This document shows, in pieces, positions 34,836-42,389 of a DNA stretch of 64,000 nucleotides. The notes under the pieces were generated by a model. The model saw only the letters and a program-made list of their open reading frames with translations, was not told the origin of the DNA and did no database searches. Source of the stretch: Candidatus Bathyarchaeota archaeon (lineage in GTDB: Archaea; Thermoproteota; Bathyarchaeia; Bathyarchaeales; Bathycorpusculaceae); assembly GCA_022865885.1 (NCBI GenBank), contig JALHSQ010000121.1, positions 1 to 64,000 on the forward strand, written 5' to 3'. Positions within the stretch are counted from its first letter, which is position 1. Every line of letters begins with the position of its first letter. Both the position numbers and the translations under genes were made by a program.

Positions 34836-35969
34836 TTAAAAACATCGCGGAGAGAATTGCCTGAGTCTTTGCAAAGAATGCATTTTTTCTTTGCTACTCA
34901 ACTTGGCTTCTTGAATGGCTTGGCTGAGTATTTCGATTGATTGGTCCATGGCTTTGCGATCTACAGGAAAGGGAACACCGTCTTTTCCTCCATAAGCGAA
35001 GGAGTATTTTACCGGGTCTTTCCAGCTGGGTTTTTCGCCATAGATTAACTCTGCAATCAAGGCTAAGCCTCGAATTGTTGATGGTCCTACTCCCTTGAAT
35101 GATAGCAGTTCTTCATAGTTGCTTGGTTGAAATTCGTAGACTTTCTTCAGAGCCTTCCAGTTCATACTTCTCGGCATGGAGAGCATGCCGATTTCATTTG
35201 CTCCTGTCAGGTTGGAAACCGGTTTTGGAATCCATTCACTGAGCAGCTTTTGATGTTCCAATTTAGCAGGGATTACTCTTCGCCTGATTTTTTCTGTCGG
35301 TTCTTTTGCTACGTCAACTGAAGCTTTTCTACAGCCTTCGCTCTCCTTGGCTGTCATGTTCAACACAAGTTCACGCCTTACGTCTCCGACGATAGCGTTA
35401 TGCGGTTCAACGATGAAGCTTTTCGTGTTTTCCGAAACCCAATGGTATCGCCTTGCTGTGCGGTCTTGCGTGCACATGCCTTGCTGCACAACTGCCCAAT
35501 CGCCATCCGCAACCAAAAAGAAAGCATGATGATAAAGTTGGTAACCAGCCTGAATGGCTGTGTTGTCGACTTTGGCGCTCATTTTGCTTGCGTATTGGAG
35601 ATCTGCAATGTTGCGGCTTGTCAAGCCGAACTTCTCTCCTGCGTTCACGATCTCGTTCGGTGTCTGTCTGGAGACCTTACCTTTTCCGCCGCATACGACT
35701 AGTCCGTGTTCTTCTGGGTTGAGTACTTCCTTTAGGGTCCTAGTGACTACCGTTGTTACGCCTGATGAATGCCAATCGTAGCCCAATACACAGCCTAATG
35801 CTTGAAACCAGAAAGGGTCAGACATTCGCTTGAGAAGATTCTTTGTGCCGTATTCATCAACTATTATGGTCATCATTTCTTTGGCAAGTCTTTGCATGCG
35901 AATAGTGAGCCATCTCGGTGCTTTACCCCAGTGAAGTGGAAGTCTCGCAATGCCCGTTCTCTGCAACAC
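34836..35969 (-). CDS. DUF763 protein with helix-hairpin-helix motif
   Basis: 377 residues. It opens with RTGIARLPLHWGKAPRWL, the DUF763 signature, then has DGDWAVVQQGM and DRTARRYHW blocks, and near residue 290 a helix-hairpin-helix (LLSFKGVGPSTIRGLALIAE) of the type that grips DNA. It ends with SFAYGGKDGVPFPVDR. The function of DUF763 is unknown to me; the HhH and conserved Asp/His suggest a nucleic-acid enzyme. It follows the coaD gene by 33 bases on the same strand. Confidence 0.85.
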   Translation of the reverse strand: MLQRTGIARLPLHWGKAPRWLTIRMQRLAKEMMTIIVDEYGTKNLLKRMSDPFWFQALGCVLGYDWHSSGVTTVVTRTLKEVLNPEEHGLVVCGGKGKVSRQTPNEIVNAGEKFGLTSRNIADLQYASKMSAKVDNTAIQAGYQLYHHAFFLVADGDWAVVQQGMCTQDRTARRYHWVSENTKSFIVEPHNAIVGDVRRELVLNMTAKESEGCRKASVDVAKEPTEKIRRRVIPAKLEHQKLLSEWIPKPVSNLTGANEIGMLSMPRSMNWKALKKVYEFQPSNYEELLSFKGVGPSTIRGLALIAELIYGEKPSWKDPVKYSFAYGGKDGVPFPVDRKAMDQSIEILSQAIQEAKLSSKEKMHSLQRLRQFSPRCF

Positions 35970-36002
35970 AGCACTCTCGCTTTGTATGTGAGCAAGGCGA
36001 AG

Positions 36003-36494
36003 TTATACTGTTTTCTTCTCCTTTTTGAAGAGGTGTCCTTCGCGATCCATTTCTCCTCTGCGAATTCGTGTGGCAGAAATTGGAGTGTGATTCTCCGAAG
36101 GAACCATTTCGATTACAACGACCTGAACGGGAGCCAATCCTGTTGCGTTTCTTCTTTCGTTGATTTTTGTGGCGATGGGTGCTGTCTCAGTGCTTACGAC
36201 GAGAGCTTCCACGCCGTTCTTGCTTAGGGTTATCCCATAAGGATCGTTTAATGGCATTATCTCAGCTCTTCCCAGAAGATCCTTGCCTTGCAGAAAAGTC
36301 TTCAAGTCCTCCAATCTGTACGAGTAAGGGGCGACTTCATGTTCCTTGCTCATCTTTTTCACGAATCTATCTGTACACAACCCAATCAGAGCATGTTCGC
36401 CGACTTCAAAAGCTTTCAATAGGATTGTCTTGTGCCCTCTGTGGAGCTCGTCGAAGGTGCCTCCAACAGCTACTGTCTTGAATTCTCTTGGCAT
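36003..36494 (-). CDS. coaD: Phosphopantetheine adenylyltransferase, archaeal
   Basis: Transfers AMP to 4'-phosphopantetheine to make dephospho-CoA. The 163-residue nucleotidyltransferase has the HxGH-type site GGTFDELHRGH at about 11-21 and the ISATRIRRGE motif at about 139-148, the archaeal/eukaryotic variants. It begins seven bases after the pantoate kinase stop, and together with it forms a CoA operon. Confidence 0.92.
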   Translation of the reverse strand: MPREFKTVAVGGTFDELHRGHKTILLKAFEVGEHALIGLCTDRFVKKMSKEHEVAPYSYRLEDLKTFLQGKDLLGRAEIMPLNDPYGITLSKNGVEALVVSTETAPIATKINERRNATGLAPVQVVVIEMVPSENHTPISATRIRRGEMDREGHLFKKEKKTV

Positions 36495-36501
36495 GTCCTC
36501 T

Positions 36502-37434
36502 TCATCCTACTAGTCTGGCGCCTTGAAAGTCGATTTTCGTTACCACTATTTTTTCCTCTGGCAAAACATGCTTAAAAGCTTGAACAACCCTTTCAACGTT
36601 TTCCAACGTTGTCACTGCGTGAATTGCCTCACCAACCATGTTCTGGGACGCACCTATTGCACCAGCTTTTTGGGCAAGCTTCACGAGTTTTCGCAGTCGT
36701 TCTGTCATAAAGCCTGTTCTTTCAGCAAATTCCAAACAGCAAACCAGGAAGTTTTCTAAAGAAGGGTTGGCAAGGATGTTCGCGAGGGTTTTCCTTCCTT
36801 CTGCGTTGACGGCAAGGCGTCTTTCGGTTGAAGCGAGTACATCCTTCGTCCGTATTCCGTCAAGGACCCCTGCTACAATGACATAGTCATGCGGTATTGG
36901 TATGCGATCTATCAAGGCAATGCTGGGTGCTCCTGGTTCTACTGTTATGATGCATCCGCCAAGCATAATTGCTCCTACTGTACCGAGTCCTGTCTTGCAT
37001 TTAACTTCTGCAGCGTGAGCTATCTTGCCAAGTTCATTGTACGTGCAGGTTAGGTCTAGAGCTTTGGATAAAGCTAGGGCTGTGCTTAATGCTCCCGCGG
37101 CGCTTGAGCCAAAACCTGCTCCAACCGGGACTTCAATTTTGTGCTCGATTCTTACGTCGTATTTCTCGTCTGTTCTTTCTAGGAGTGTCCTTGCGACGGT
37201 TTTTGTTGTTTCAGCTTCAGTGGCCAACCTTCCGTTTATGAATGTTCTTACGCTCGTTTTTGCTGCTCTGTGGAGGCTGATTTCGGTTAGGACTCCTTTT
37301 TCAATTACGAATCCACCGCCCCGAGCTCCGATTCTGTCGGGTTTGGAGATTGGTCTTCCTTTTTTCGTCGTGTCGCATATTTCGAAAAAGCTGGAAATAC
37401 CGGCCGGTGCGAAAGCCTTAGCTCTTTCTTGCAC
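36502..37434 (-). CDS. Pantoate kinase (GHMP family)
   Basis: 310 residues. Archaea phosphorylate pantoate before joining it to beta-alanine, using this GHMP kinase. The glycine-rich ATP loop is VGAGFGSSAAGALS near residue 103. The start region RAKAFAPAGISSFFEI and DGIRTKDVL fit the PoK family rather than mevalonate kinase. It overlaps the upstream ECF S-component gene by 17 bases. Confidence 0.9.
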   Translation of the reverse strand: MQERAKAFAPAGISSFFEICDTTKKGRPISKPDRIGARGGGFVIEKGVLTEISLHRAAKTSVRTFINGRLATEAETTKTVARTLLERTDEKYDVRIEHKIEVPVGAGFGSSAAGALSTALALSKALDLTCTYNELGKIAHAAEVKCKTGLGTVGAIMLGGCIITVEPGAPSIALIDRIPIPHDYVIVAGVLDGIRTKDVLASTERRLAVNAEGRKTLANILANPSLENFLVCCLEFAERTGFMTERLRKLVKLAQKAGAIGASQNMVGEAIHAVTTLENVERVVQAFKHVLPEEKIVVTKIDFQGARLVG

Positions 37435-38161
37435 TGTCTACTCCCTTTTTGTTTGCGTCAAGTGCGGGGAATGCTTGGTGGCATGCTTGGACTATTGGCG
37501 GTCCAAGAGCTATCAGGAATGGAATCTCTGTGCAGAACGTCCAGACTATATACGTGAGTCCGCCAGCTACTGTTAGTGGTGTCAGTTGTGTTGCGCCGGG
37601 CATTGTGAAGAATTGGCTGAAAACAGGAACCATCGTCCCTATTATTGTGCTGCCTACAAGTAATCCAATCATTGATCCGACTTCATAACCTCTCCATTTT
37701 GGGGTTAATCCAACCACAATTAGGAGCGCTATATAGCTTCCAATGATGATGCCTGTAAATAGAAGCGCGATGTCACTGGCCTCATATGTGTATGAAATCC
37801 AAACAAGCAAAGCACTTATTGCACCGAAGCCAAGCATCGAGACTTTCCAGTCAACCTTCTTTTTGGCAATGTAGCCAATGAGTGCAAACATTGCGAAGTT
37901 TGAAGTCACACCGGCCATCAAGCTTAGAATTGGGTTGCCGTGGATGAGCATGTCGCTTATGAAGATGCCTATGGCGGCGCCGAAGCCGCCGACCCATGGT
38001 CCGAAAATGACTGCGAAGACTGCTGGGATTATGACCTGCGGCCAGAACCTTACCAGTCCAATACCGGGCGTGGTTAGTGGGAAGATGTAGTAGAATATGT
38101 AGCCGAATGCCGCATACAAACCAGCATTCAAGGCTAACGCAGCAATATCCAATGCTTTCAA
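37418..38161 (-). CDS. ECF transporter S component, probably for a CoA precursor
   Basis: 247 residues with about six membrane helices. The N-terminal ALNAGLYAAFGYIFYYIF and the FWPQVIIPAVFAVIFGPWVGGFGAAIG stretch are typical of substrate-binding S components of energy-coupling-factor vitamin importers. No T or ATPase components are near, so it would share the general module. The 17-base overlap with pantoate kinase, followed by coaD, points to pantothenate, pantoate or a related precursor. The substrate is an inference from context only. Confidence 0.82.
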   Translation of the reverse strand: MKALDIAALALNAGLYAAFGYIFYYIFPLTTPGIGLVRFWPQVIIPAVFAVIFGPWVGGFGAAIGIFISDMLIHGNPILSLMAGVTSNFAMFALIGYIAKKKVDWKVSMLGFGAISALLVWISYTYEASDIALLFTGIIIGSYIALLIVVGLTPKWRGYEVGSMIGLLVGSTIIGTMVPVFSQFFTMPGATQLTPLTVAGGLTYIVWTFCTEIPFLIALGPPIVQACHQAFPALDANKKGVDSARKS

Positions 38162-38226
38162 ACGTTACACCGTCACTTGGAAGAGAGTATAGACGGCAGT
38201 GAGAAAATAAGGGTTATGTATGAATT

Positions 38227-38244
38227 GTTTAAACATGTTTAAAC
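38227..38244. promoter_or_regulatory. 18-bp perfect palindrome between the ECF and riboflavin kinase genes
   Basis: GTTTAAACATGTTTAAAC is its own reverse complement and contains two GTTTAAAC palindromes. It lies 66 bases before the ECF S-component start. It could supply the TATA element of that gene (TTTAAAC in either direction) and also bind a dimeric repressor. Confidence 0.5.
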
Positions 38245-38300
38245 TCAATTCTCCCTACTTCGTAGAGCTCTTTGAAGCCTATACCCATTTACAGTGTTGT

Positions 38301-38425
38301 CCAGTTTGACCTTGAGTATAAATCACAGAGCCAATAGTGTTTGTCTAGACCACAGAATGGGGAGGGTTAATTCTTCAAACCTCTTAAATATGAATTTCAC
38401 CATTCTCTAGACTGTGTCAAACTGG
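38301..38425. promoter_or_regulatory. Inverted repeat around the riboflavin kinase promoter
   Basis: CCAGTTTGAC at 38301-38310 and its exact complement GTCAAACTGG at 38416-38425 flank the ribK TATA box (CTTAAATATG, 38384-38393). The right arm falls at the expected transcription start. An imperfect inner pair (GTCTAGACCACAGAATGG near 38344, and CCATTCTCTAGACTGTG near 38400) adds symmetry. Since the kinase carries a winged helix at its N-terminus, self-regulation through these sites is plausible. Confidence 0.45.
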
Positions 38426-38432
38426 GAATGGA

Positions 38433-39122
38433 ATGACTGAGAAGAACGTGTGTCGCCACTTATTCACGCTCTTGAAGCTAGCGGAGATGGGAGCACATCG
38501 AAGGACAGCGAGGATCTCAACGGAATATCTAGCTGGGAAGCTGGGGGCGTCTCAGCAAACCGCTTCTCGTTACTTGATCGAATTAGACAAGAAAGGATGG
38601 ATTGAACGAACTATAACGGTTGAAGGCTGCCTAATAAGAATCACCGAGTTGGGCACGAAGGAGCTTCAGAAGCTGTATTCAAGCCTACGTTTCCTGATGG
38701 AAGCGGCTTATCCTCCTTCAATCACGTTAGAGGGTACGGTTTTCACTGGATTGGGCGAAGGAGCGTATTACATTGCGAAGGAGCAGTATCGAAGACAGTT
38801 TCTTGAGAAACTCGGTTTTGACCCTTATCCTGGAACGCTGAATCTTAAACTCACTACCGAATACGACACAAGAACACGCAATGAACTGGAAGCTTACCCA
38901 GCAGTTGAGGTTGAAGGCTTCACAAGTGAAGATCGAACTTTCGGACCAGTGAAATGTTATCCTTTGACAATTGAGAATAAGGAGAAGGGTGCGTTACTCA
39001 CAGCCTTAAGGAGTCACTATGATGCCTCGGTGCTGGAAATAATTGCTCCTGTTCTACTGAGAAAGCGTCTCAAGCTTAAAGACGGAAACAAGGTGAAAGT
39101 TGAAGTCCTAATACTCCCATAG
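38433..39122 (+). CDS. ribK: CTP-dependent riboflavin kinase with N-terminal winged helix (RbkR type)
   Basis: Makes FMN from riboflavin, using CTP in archaea. Residues 1-90 form a winged helix (ISTEYLAGKLGASQQTASRY is the recognition region). Residues 95-229 are the DUF120 kinase barrel with TGLGEGAYYI, FDPYPGTLNLKL and a late EIIAPVLLRKRL. Proteins with this fusion are known as RbkR and can repress riboflavin genes. The flavin pathway continues with RibL at 39.8 kb on the other strand. Confidence 0.92.
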   Translation: MTEKNVCRHLFTLLKLAEMGAHRRTARISTEYLAGKLGASQQTASRYLIELDKKGWIERTITVEGCLIRITELGTKELQKLYSSLRFLMEAAYPPSITLEGTVFTGLGEGAYYIAKEQYRRQFLEKLGFDPYPGTLNLKLTTEYDTRTRNELEAYPAVEVEGFTSEDRTFGPVKCYPLTIENKEKGALLTALRSHYDASVLEIIAPVLLRKRLKLKDGNKVKVEVLILP

Positions 39123-39164
39123 ATTCATCAGCTAATGCTGTCTCATTGAGAGGTTTTCTTGGTC

Positions 39165-39764
39165 CTAGGTGGAGTAGTTGAATCTGAACTGATAGATCGA
39201 CTTGGCCTTTCGTGTTGTGGCTAACCAGTAACCAAATAGCAACCCGGCTGCTAAACCTCCTAGATGGGCCATGAAATTCACTTGTATGCCCATGCTGAGT
39301 AGGAGCATAAAGAAAGCGTATATTAACGCGCTACCAATCGATTGGCCAACGCGACGTTTGATGTAAATTATCACGGCTCCAAACATGCCGAAAATCGCTC
39401 CCGAAGCCCCTGCAGAAACCATTTGCGGCCCCAATAGAAGTGTCAGCAAGTTACCGGCCAATCCGCTCAGAAAGTAAATGGCAACGTATTCTTCTGACTT
39501 GAAAAGCTCCTCTGCCCTAAGTCCGAAAATCAACAGAAAAATCATGTTGCTCACCAAATGCACGATGTTCACGTGAACAAAGATTGCTGTAATCAGTTGC
39601 CAGTACGAACCATTCATGACATCATAGTTCGACTGATAAAGATGAATCGGCAAGTTGCCCGTGGTTATGAAGTCTCCACCAATGATCGACGTATACACGT
39701 ACATGGCGACGTTTAGTGCGATGATAATGTAGGTGATGCCGAGTTTCCTAGGGAATCTGAACAT
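39165..39764 (-). CDS. Rhomboid-family intramembrane serine protease
   Basis: 199 residues, six membrane helices. Catalytic Ser121 is in GASGAIFG and His167 in AHLGGLAAG. The HVNIVHLVSNM motif at 64-74 supplies the oxyanion Asn73 and conserved histidines. All are intact, so it should cut membrane protein substrates within the bilayer; the substrate is unknown. It lies at the 3' end of the Dph5-DUF357-RibL run. Confidence 0.93.
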   Translation of the reverse strand: MFRFPRKLGITYIIIALNVAMYVYTSIIGGDFITTGNLPIHLYQSNYDVMNGSYWQLITAIFVHVNIVHLVSNMIFLLIFGLRAEELFKSEEYVAIYFLSGLAGNLLTLLLGPQMVSAGASGAIFGMFGAVIIYIKRRVGQSIGSALIYAFFMLLLSMGIQVNFMAHLGGLAAGLLFGYWLATTRKAKSIYQFRFNYST

Positions 39765-39770
39765 GTGTTT

Positions 39771-40226
39771 CTATCTTCCATAGTCTTCTATAATTCTTTG
39801 CTTGATCTTTGAAGAACTGTTCAATTCATCCTCTCCGAACTTGCCTATCCTAACGATGTCTATTCTTAACCCTTTTTCCTCAACATACCTTTTGACGGTT
39901 TTTTCCATGTTTTCCTGATCATATCCGACAGCGATCACGGCTGGCTTGAGCTTCTCGATGACTCTTCCAATGTCAAAACCCTCAAAACCCAATATGGCAC
40001 AATCAACAACCTTCAATGATTCTACGAGAGCACATCTTTGATTCTCAGGCATGATAGGCATCTCACCTTTTCTCTTTTGAACAGTTGAGTCTCTTGCCAC
40101 AATGACGACTAGTTCAGCCTTCCGACCACCTGCTTTTTTCGCCTCTTCTAAGAACCTTACGTGACCAAGATGCAGAAGATCAAAGACGCCTGAAGCTAGC
40201 ACTATTCTCTTTTTTTCGTTTGCCAT
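39771..40226 (-). CDS. ribL: FAD synthase, archaeal nucleotidyltransferase
   Basis: Adenylates FMN to FAD. The 151-residue nucleotidyltransferase has SGVFDLLHLGHVRFL at about 12-26 and an SSSKIKQRI end motif, with ARDSTVQKRKG in between, matching archaeal RibL. Its start lies inside the DUF357 gene (25-base overlap). The neighbouring CTP-type riboflavin kinase supports the FMN/FAD role over a glycerol-3-phosphate cytidylyltransferase. Confidence 0.88.
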   Translation of the reverse strand: MANEKKRIVLASGVFDLLHLGHVRFLEEAKKAGGRKAELVVIVARDSTVQKRKGEMPIMPENQRCALVESLKVVDCAILGFEGFDIGRVIEKLKPAVIAVGYDQENMEKTVKRYVEEKGLRIDIVRIGKFGEDELNSSSKIKQRIIEDYGR

Positions 40227-40477
40227 TCAAACGTTACGGCTCCCAACAGTTTCAGGGCATCTAGCAATCCTTCACAATAAGCAACCGAAGTCAGACTTAC
40301 ATCAAGCTTTCGTTCACTTCTATAGTACTTGGCGTCATTTAGATATGCTTTTGCTGATTCGATGATTTTTTCGATGTTGTTTCTATCGAAGCTTACGCCA
40401 GTGAGATTGGTTTTTATAGTGTTTAGGGCATATTCTGCAGAGTTAATGTATTTTGAGACAAGTTTTTCAAGGGTCAT
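40202..40477 (-). CDS. DUF357 family protein
   Basis: A 91-residue helical archaeal protein. SAKAYLNDAKYYRSERKLD and SVAYCEGLLDALKLLG are the DUF357 hallmark, a TPR-like helix pair. Role unknown; it commonly sits beside ribL or dph5 in archaea, as here, overlapping dph5 by four bases and ribL by 25. Confidence 0.88.
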   Translation of the reverse strand: MTLEKLVSKYINSAEYALNTIKTNLTGVSFDRNNIEKIIESAKAYLNDAKYYRSERKLDVSLTSVAYCEGLLDALKLLGAVTFEWQTKKRE

Positions 40478-41274
40478 GTGGCTGTATCCCTCAGTTTCTC
40501 AGGAGCGCCAGCTAAGAAGATCAGCGCTTCCGCCTCCATGAAGTGAAGCTTTGCGGGAAAGATTATGGTGTGTGGTGGCGTTCCGAAGTCGTGGTTCAAA
40601 AGGTCTCTTATTACATCAGCTTTTACTTCTGGTTTGTCGCTTCCAGCCCTTCCTATGCCAATAGCAAGTGTATCCATTGTGACTGCTCCACATTTTCTCT
40701 TTGCCTCAATCTTCAAGAGTGTTTCAAGCGCTTCGTGAATGCTCAAGAAACGCTTTTCCTCTTCTTTCATGTCAAGCAGACAAAGCGTGTGCACTCCAGC
40801 TTTGTTGTTCTCTGCAATAACATTATACGGAGTCTCAGACGGGTTTTCGTCTTCGAAAGGAACCGTTACATTCTTGCCAAACTTGTAACTGTGCAAACCT
40901 GATAAACCAATGACCGCAGATAGTATGGATGCTCCATGAACGATGCGAGTCTTTATGCCATGCCTTTCTGCTTCAATTCTCAGAGTTACATGGGTCGTTG
41001 CTATAAGCGGGTCTCCTGGAACCAGCAACACTGTTTTGCCATGCTTCGCCGATTCAAGAACAGTTTTACCGTTTTCCTCTTCAAGCTCCCTTCTTGAAAC
41101 CATGCGAAGTCTCTTACCGGACATCTCTTCGAGGTGTCTTATCGATAAGCCGGGCATTAGGCTTGTGTAGCGTTCCATGAATACGCTGTCCGCTGTTTTG
41201 ATTTCTTCTAAGCCACGCAGGCTTATTCCCCTCTCGTCATGAAGACCTAGACCCACGAATACGATCTCGCCCAC
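40474..41274 (-). CDS. dph5: Diphthine synthase
   Basis: SAM-dependent methylation of the modified histidine of elongation factor 2 to diphthine. The 266-residue tetrapyrrole-methylase fold shows VFVGLGLHDERGISLRG at the start, VLLVPGDPLIATTH around 83-96, HGASILSAVIGLSGLHSYKFG, and IGIGRAGSD late. It is the first gene of the operon with DUF357, ribL and rhomboid. Confidence 0.95.
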   Translation of the reverse strand: MGEIVFVGLGLHDERGISLRGLEEIKTADSVFMERYTSLMPGLSIRHLEEMSGKRLRMVSRRELEEENGKTVLESAKHGKTVLLVPGDPLIATTHVTLRIEAERHGIKTRIVHGASILSAVIGLSGLHSYKFGKNVTVPFEDENPSETPYNVIAENNKAGVHTLCLLDMKEEEKRFLSIHEALETLLKIEAKRKCGAVTMDTLAIGIGRAGSDKPEVKADVIRDLLNHDFGTPPHTIIFPAKLHFMEAEALIFLAGAPEKLRDTAT

Positions 41275-41388
41275 TCATGAACGCCCTCTTCAACGATCAA
41301 TCTGGAACAAACGCTTAAAACATTGACCCTCCAAAACCGCTGTTGGGACAACGGGAAAACTGTTTTGGCGAAAACAGAACCACAAGCT

Positions 41389-41397
41389 CTATATTTC
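41389..41397 (+). promoter_or_regulatory. TATA box of the tRNA-Lys gene
   Basis: CTATATTTC lies about 34 bases upstream of the first tRNA base, the usual distance for an archaeal stable-RNA promoter. Confidence 0.55.
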
Positions 41398-41426
41398 CTT
41401 ATGAATCTTCTCTCAAAAAGGCGCGT

Positions 41427-41501
41427 GGGCCCGTAGCTCAGTAAGGTTAGAGCGGCGGACTCTTAATCCGTAGGTCGCGGGTTCAATTCCCGTCGGGCCC
41501 G
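41427..41501 (+). tRNA. tRNA-Lys (CUU anticodon)
   Basis: A 75-base cloverleaf. The acceptor stem GGGCCCG pairs with CGGGCCC, the D arm is GCTC...GAGC, the anticodon stem is GCGGA/TCCGT with loop CTCTTAA (anticodon CTT), the T arm is GCGGG/CCCGT around TTCAATT, and the discriminator is G. No CCA is encoded, as expected with the CCA-adding enzyme in this genome. No intron is visible. Confidence 0.93.
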
Positions 41502-41539
41502 CTCCTATTTGGCACGCGCTAAGGAGGCTGCAGGTGCAG

Positions 41540-41704
41540 TTAGGATTTGGGTGGAGTCGGTGGGCGAATGCTGCTTTGATCTTCCTTCTGGGACTTGGAT
41601 TTTCTGAGGAGCAGGAACAGCAGAATTATGATGACCACGACAAGCACTACTAATATAGCGATGAATAGCGTTAAGAAGAAAAATATTGACAACAGTAGCC
41701 TCAC
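41540..41704 (-). CDS. Small single-helix membrane protein
   Basis: With a GTG start at 41704 this is a 54-residue protein: a hydrophobic segment of about 30 residues (after RLLLSIFFFLTL) and then a basic, Pro-rich tail RKSKSQKEDQSSIRPPTPP. A minus-strand TATA-like GTTTAATAC at about 41730-41738 lies some 30 bases ahead of that GTG, consistent with a leaderless message. A TTG at 41728 would give 62 residues. No family recognised. Confidence 0.5.
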   Translation of the reverse strand: MRLLLSIFFFLTLFIAILVVLVVVIIILLFLLLRKSKSQKEDQSSIRPPTPPKS

Positions 41705-41906
41705 TAAACATACTGATAGACCAAGCAAGTATTAAACCTATGTACGCGCGCTACACCTATTGTTTAGCTTCTTATGATTTTTGGGCACGTTCCAAGTTGG
41801 CGCCGCGAGTAAGTCATGCAAGGATTTCGGTTCTAGAGGATTAGCATAGAACGACGTTCCATGGTGTCTTTTATGGTTCTTGCACTTAGGTTTTCCATGA
41901 GTCACC

Positions 41907-42320
41907 ATGTTGAAGAGAGACTCGGAAGGGCAAGTTTGGAATGAGCTTTTCAGGGAGTTGAAGAGGGAGTGGAAGGCTGTTTGGCTTGAACGGTTTGATG
42001 ACAAGGTTGTTGCCGAAGGTGCTGCAGTGAAGGATTATTCTTTGCTTTCTCTGGGGCGTGGGACGGTTGTTGTTGCGACGAGGAAGTACAGGGTGCCGGA
42101 TTTCCATGAGATTGTGGAGGAGTAGCGTAAGCGTCTGGGTGTCGAGAGGCCTTCTGGATACGAGAACCCTTCTGTGGGCGGTTGGGGCAAGTATGTGAAG
42201 ACTCATTTCGCCGGTCAATCTGTGTCTAGGAGACGGAGAGTTGCTGAGCCTGTGAACTCAGGTTCGGCGGAGTGCCTGCGGAAGAAGAAGGGTGGACGAG
42301 GCTGGGTTAACAAGTTCTAG
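41907..42320 (+). pseudogene. ORF interrupted by an in-frame amber codon
   Basis: From an ATG at 41907 the frame runs 72 codons to a TAG at 42123-42125, then stays open for 64 more codons to a second TAG at 42318-42320. The first part contains KAVWLERFDDKVVAEG and LGRGTVVVATRKYRV. The second part reads ERPSGYENPSVGGWGKYVK and ends in a basic KKKGGRGWVNKF. Amino-acid character is alike on both sides, so a single gene with one stop mutation is the simplest reading. I do not recognise the family. TAG is a normal stop for many genes here, so readthrough is less likely than decay. Confidence 0.45.
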
Positions 42321-42389
42321 CGCGCGTCCAATTGGTACCAAGGGTTAAATACCTAGTGCTTGTTATTCTATCTTGGAGGCTTAGCGGGA

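Noticed and set aside
37025-37576. 183-codon plus-strand ORF across pantoate kinase and ECF genes
   Set aside because: Opposite strand of two recognised genes in conserved order; composition typical of antisense frames.
41907-42320. Pyrrolysine-type recoding at the in-frame TAG
   Set aside because: Many clear genes in the window end in TAG (for example uppP, rnz and the E2 gene), so TAG is an ordinary stop here, and no pyl gene is visible. A plain nonsense mutation fits better.
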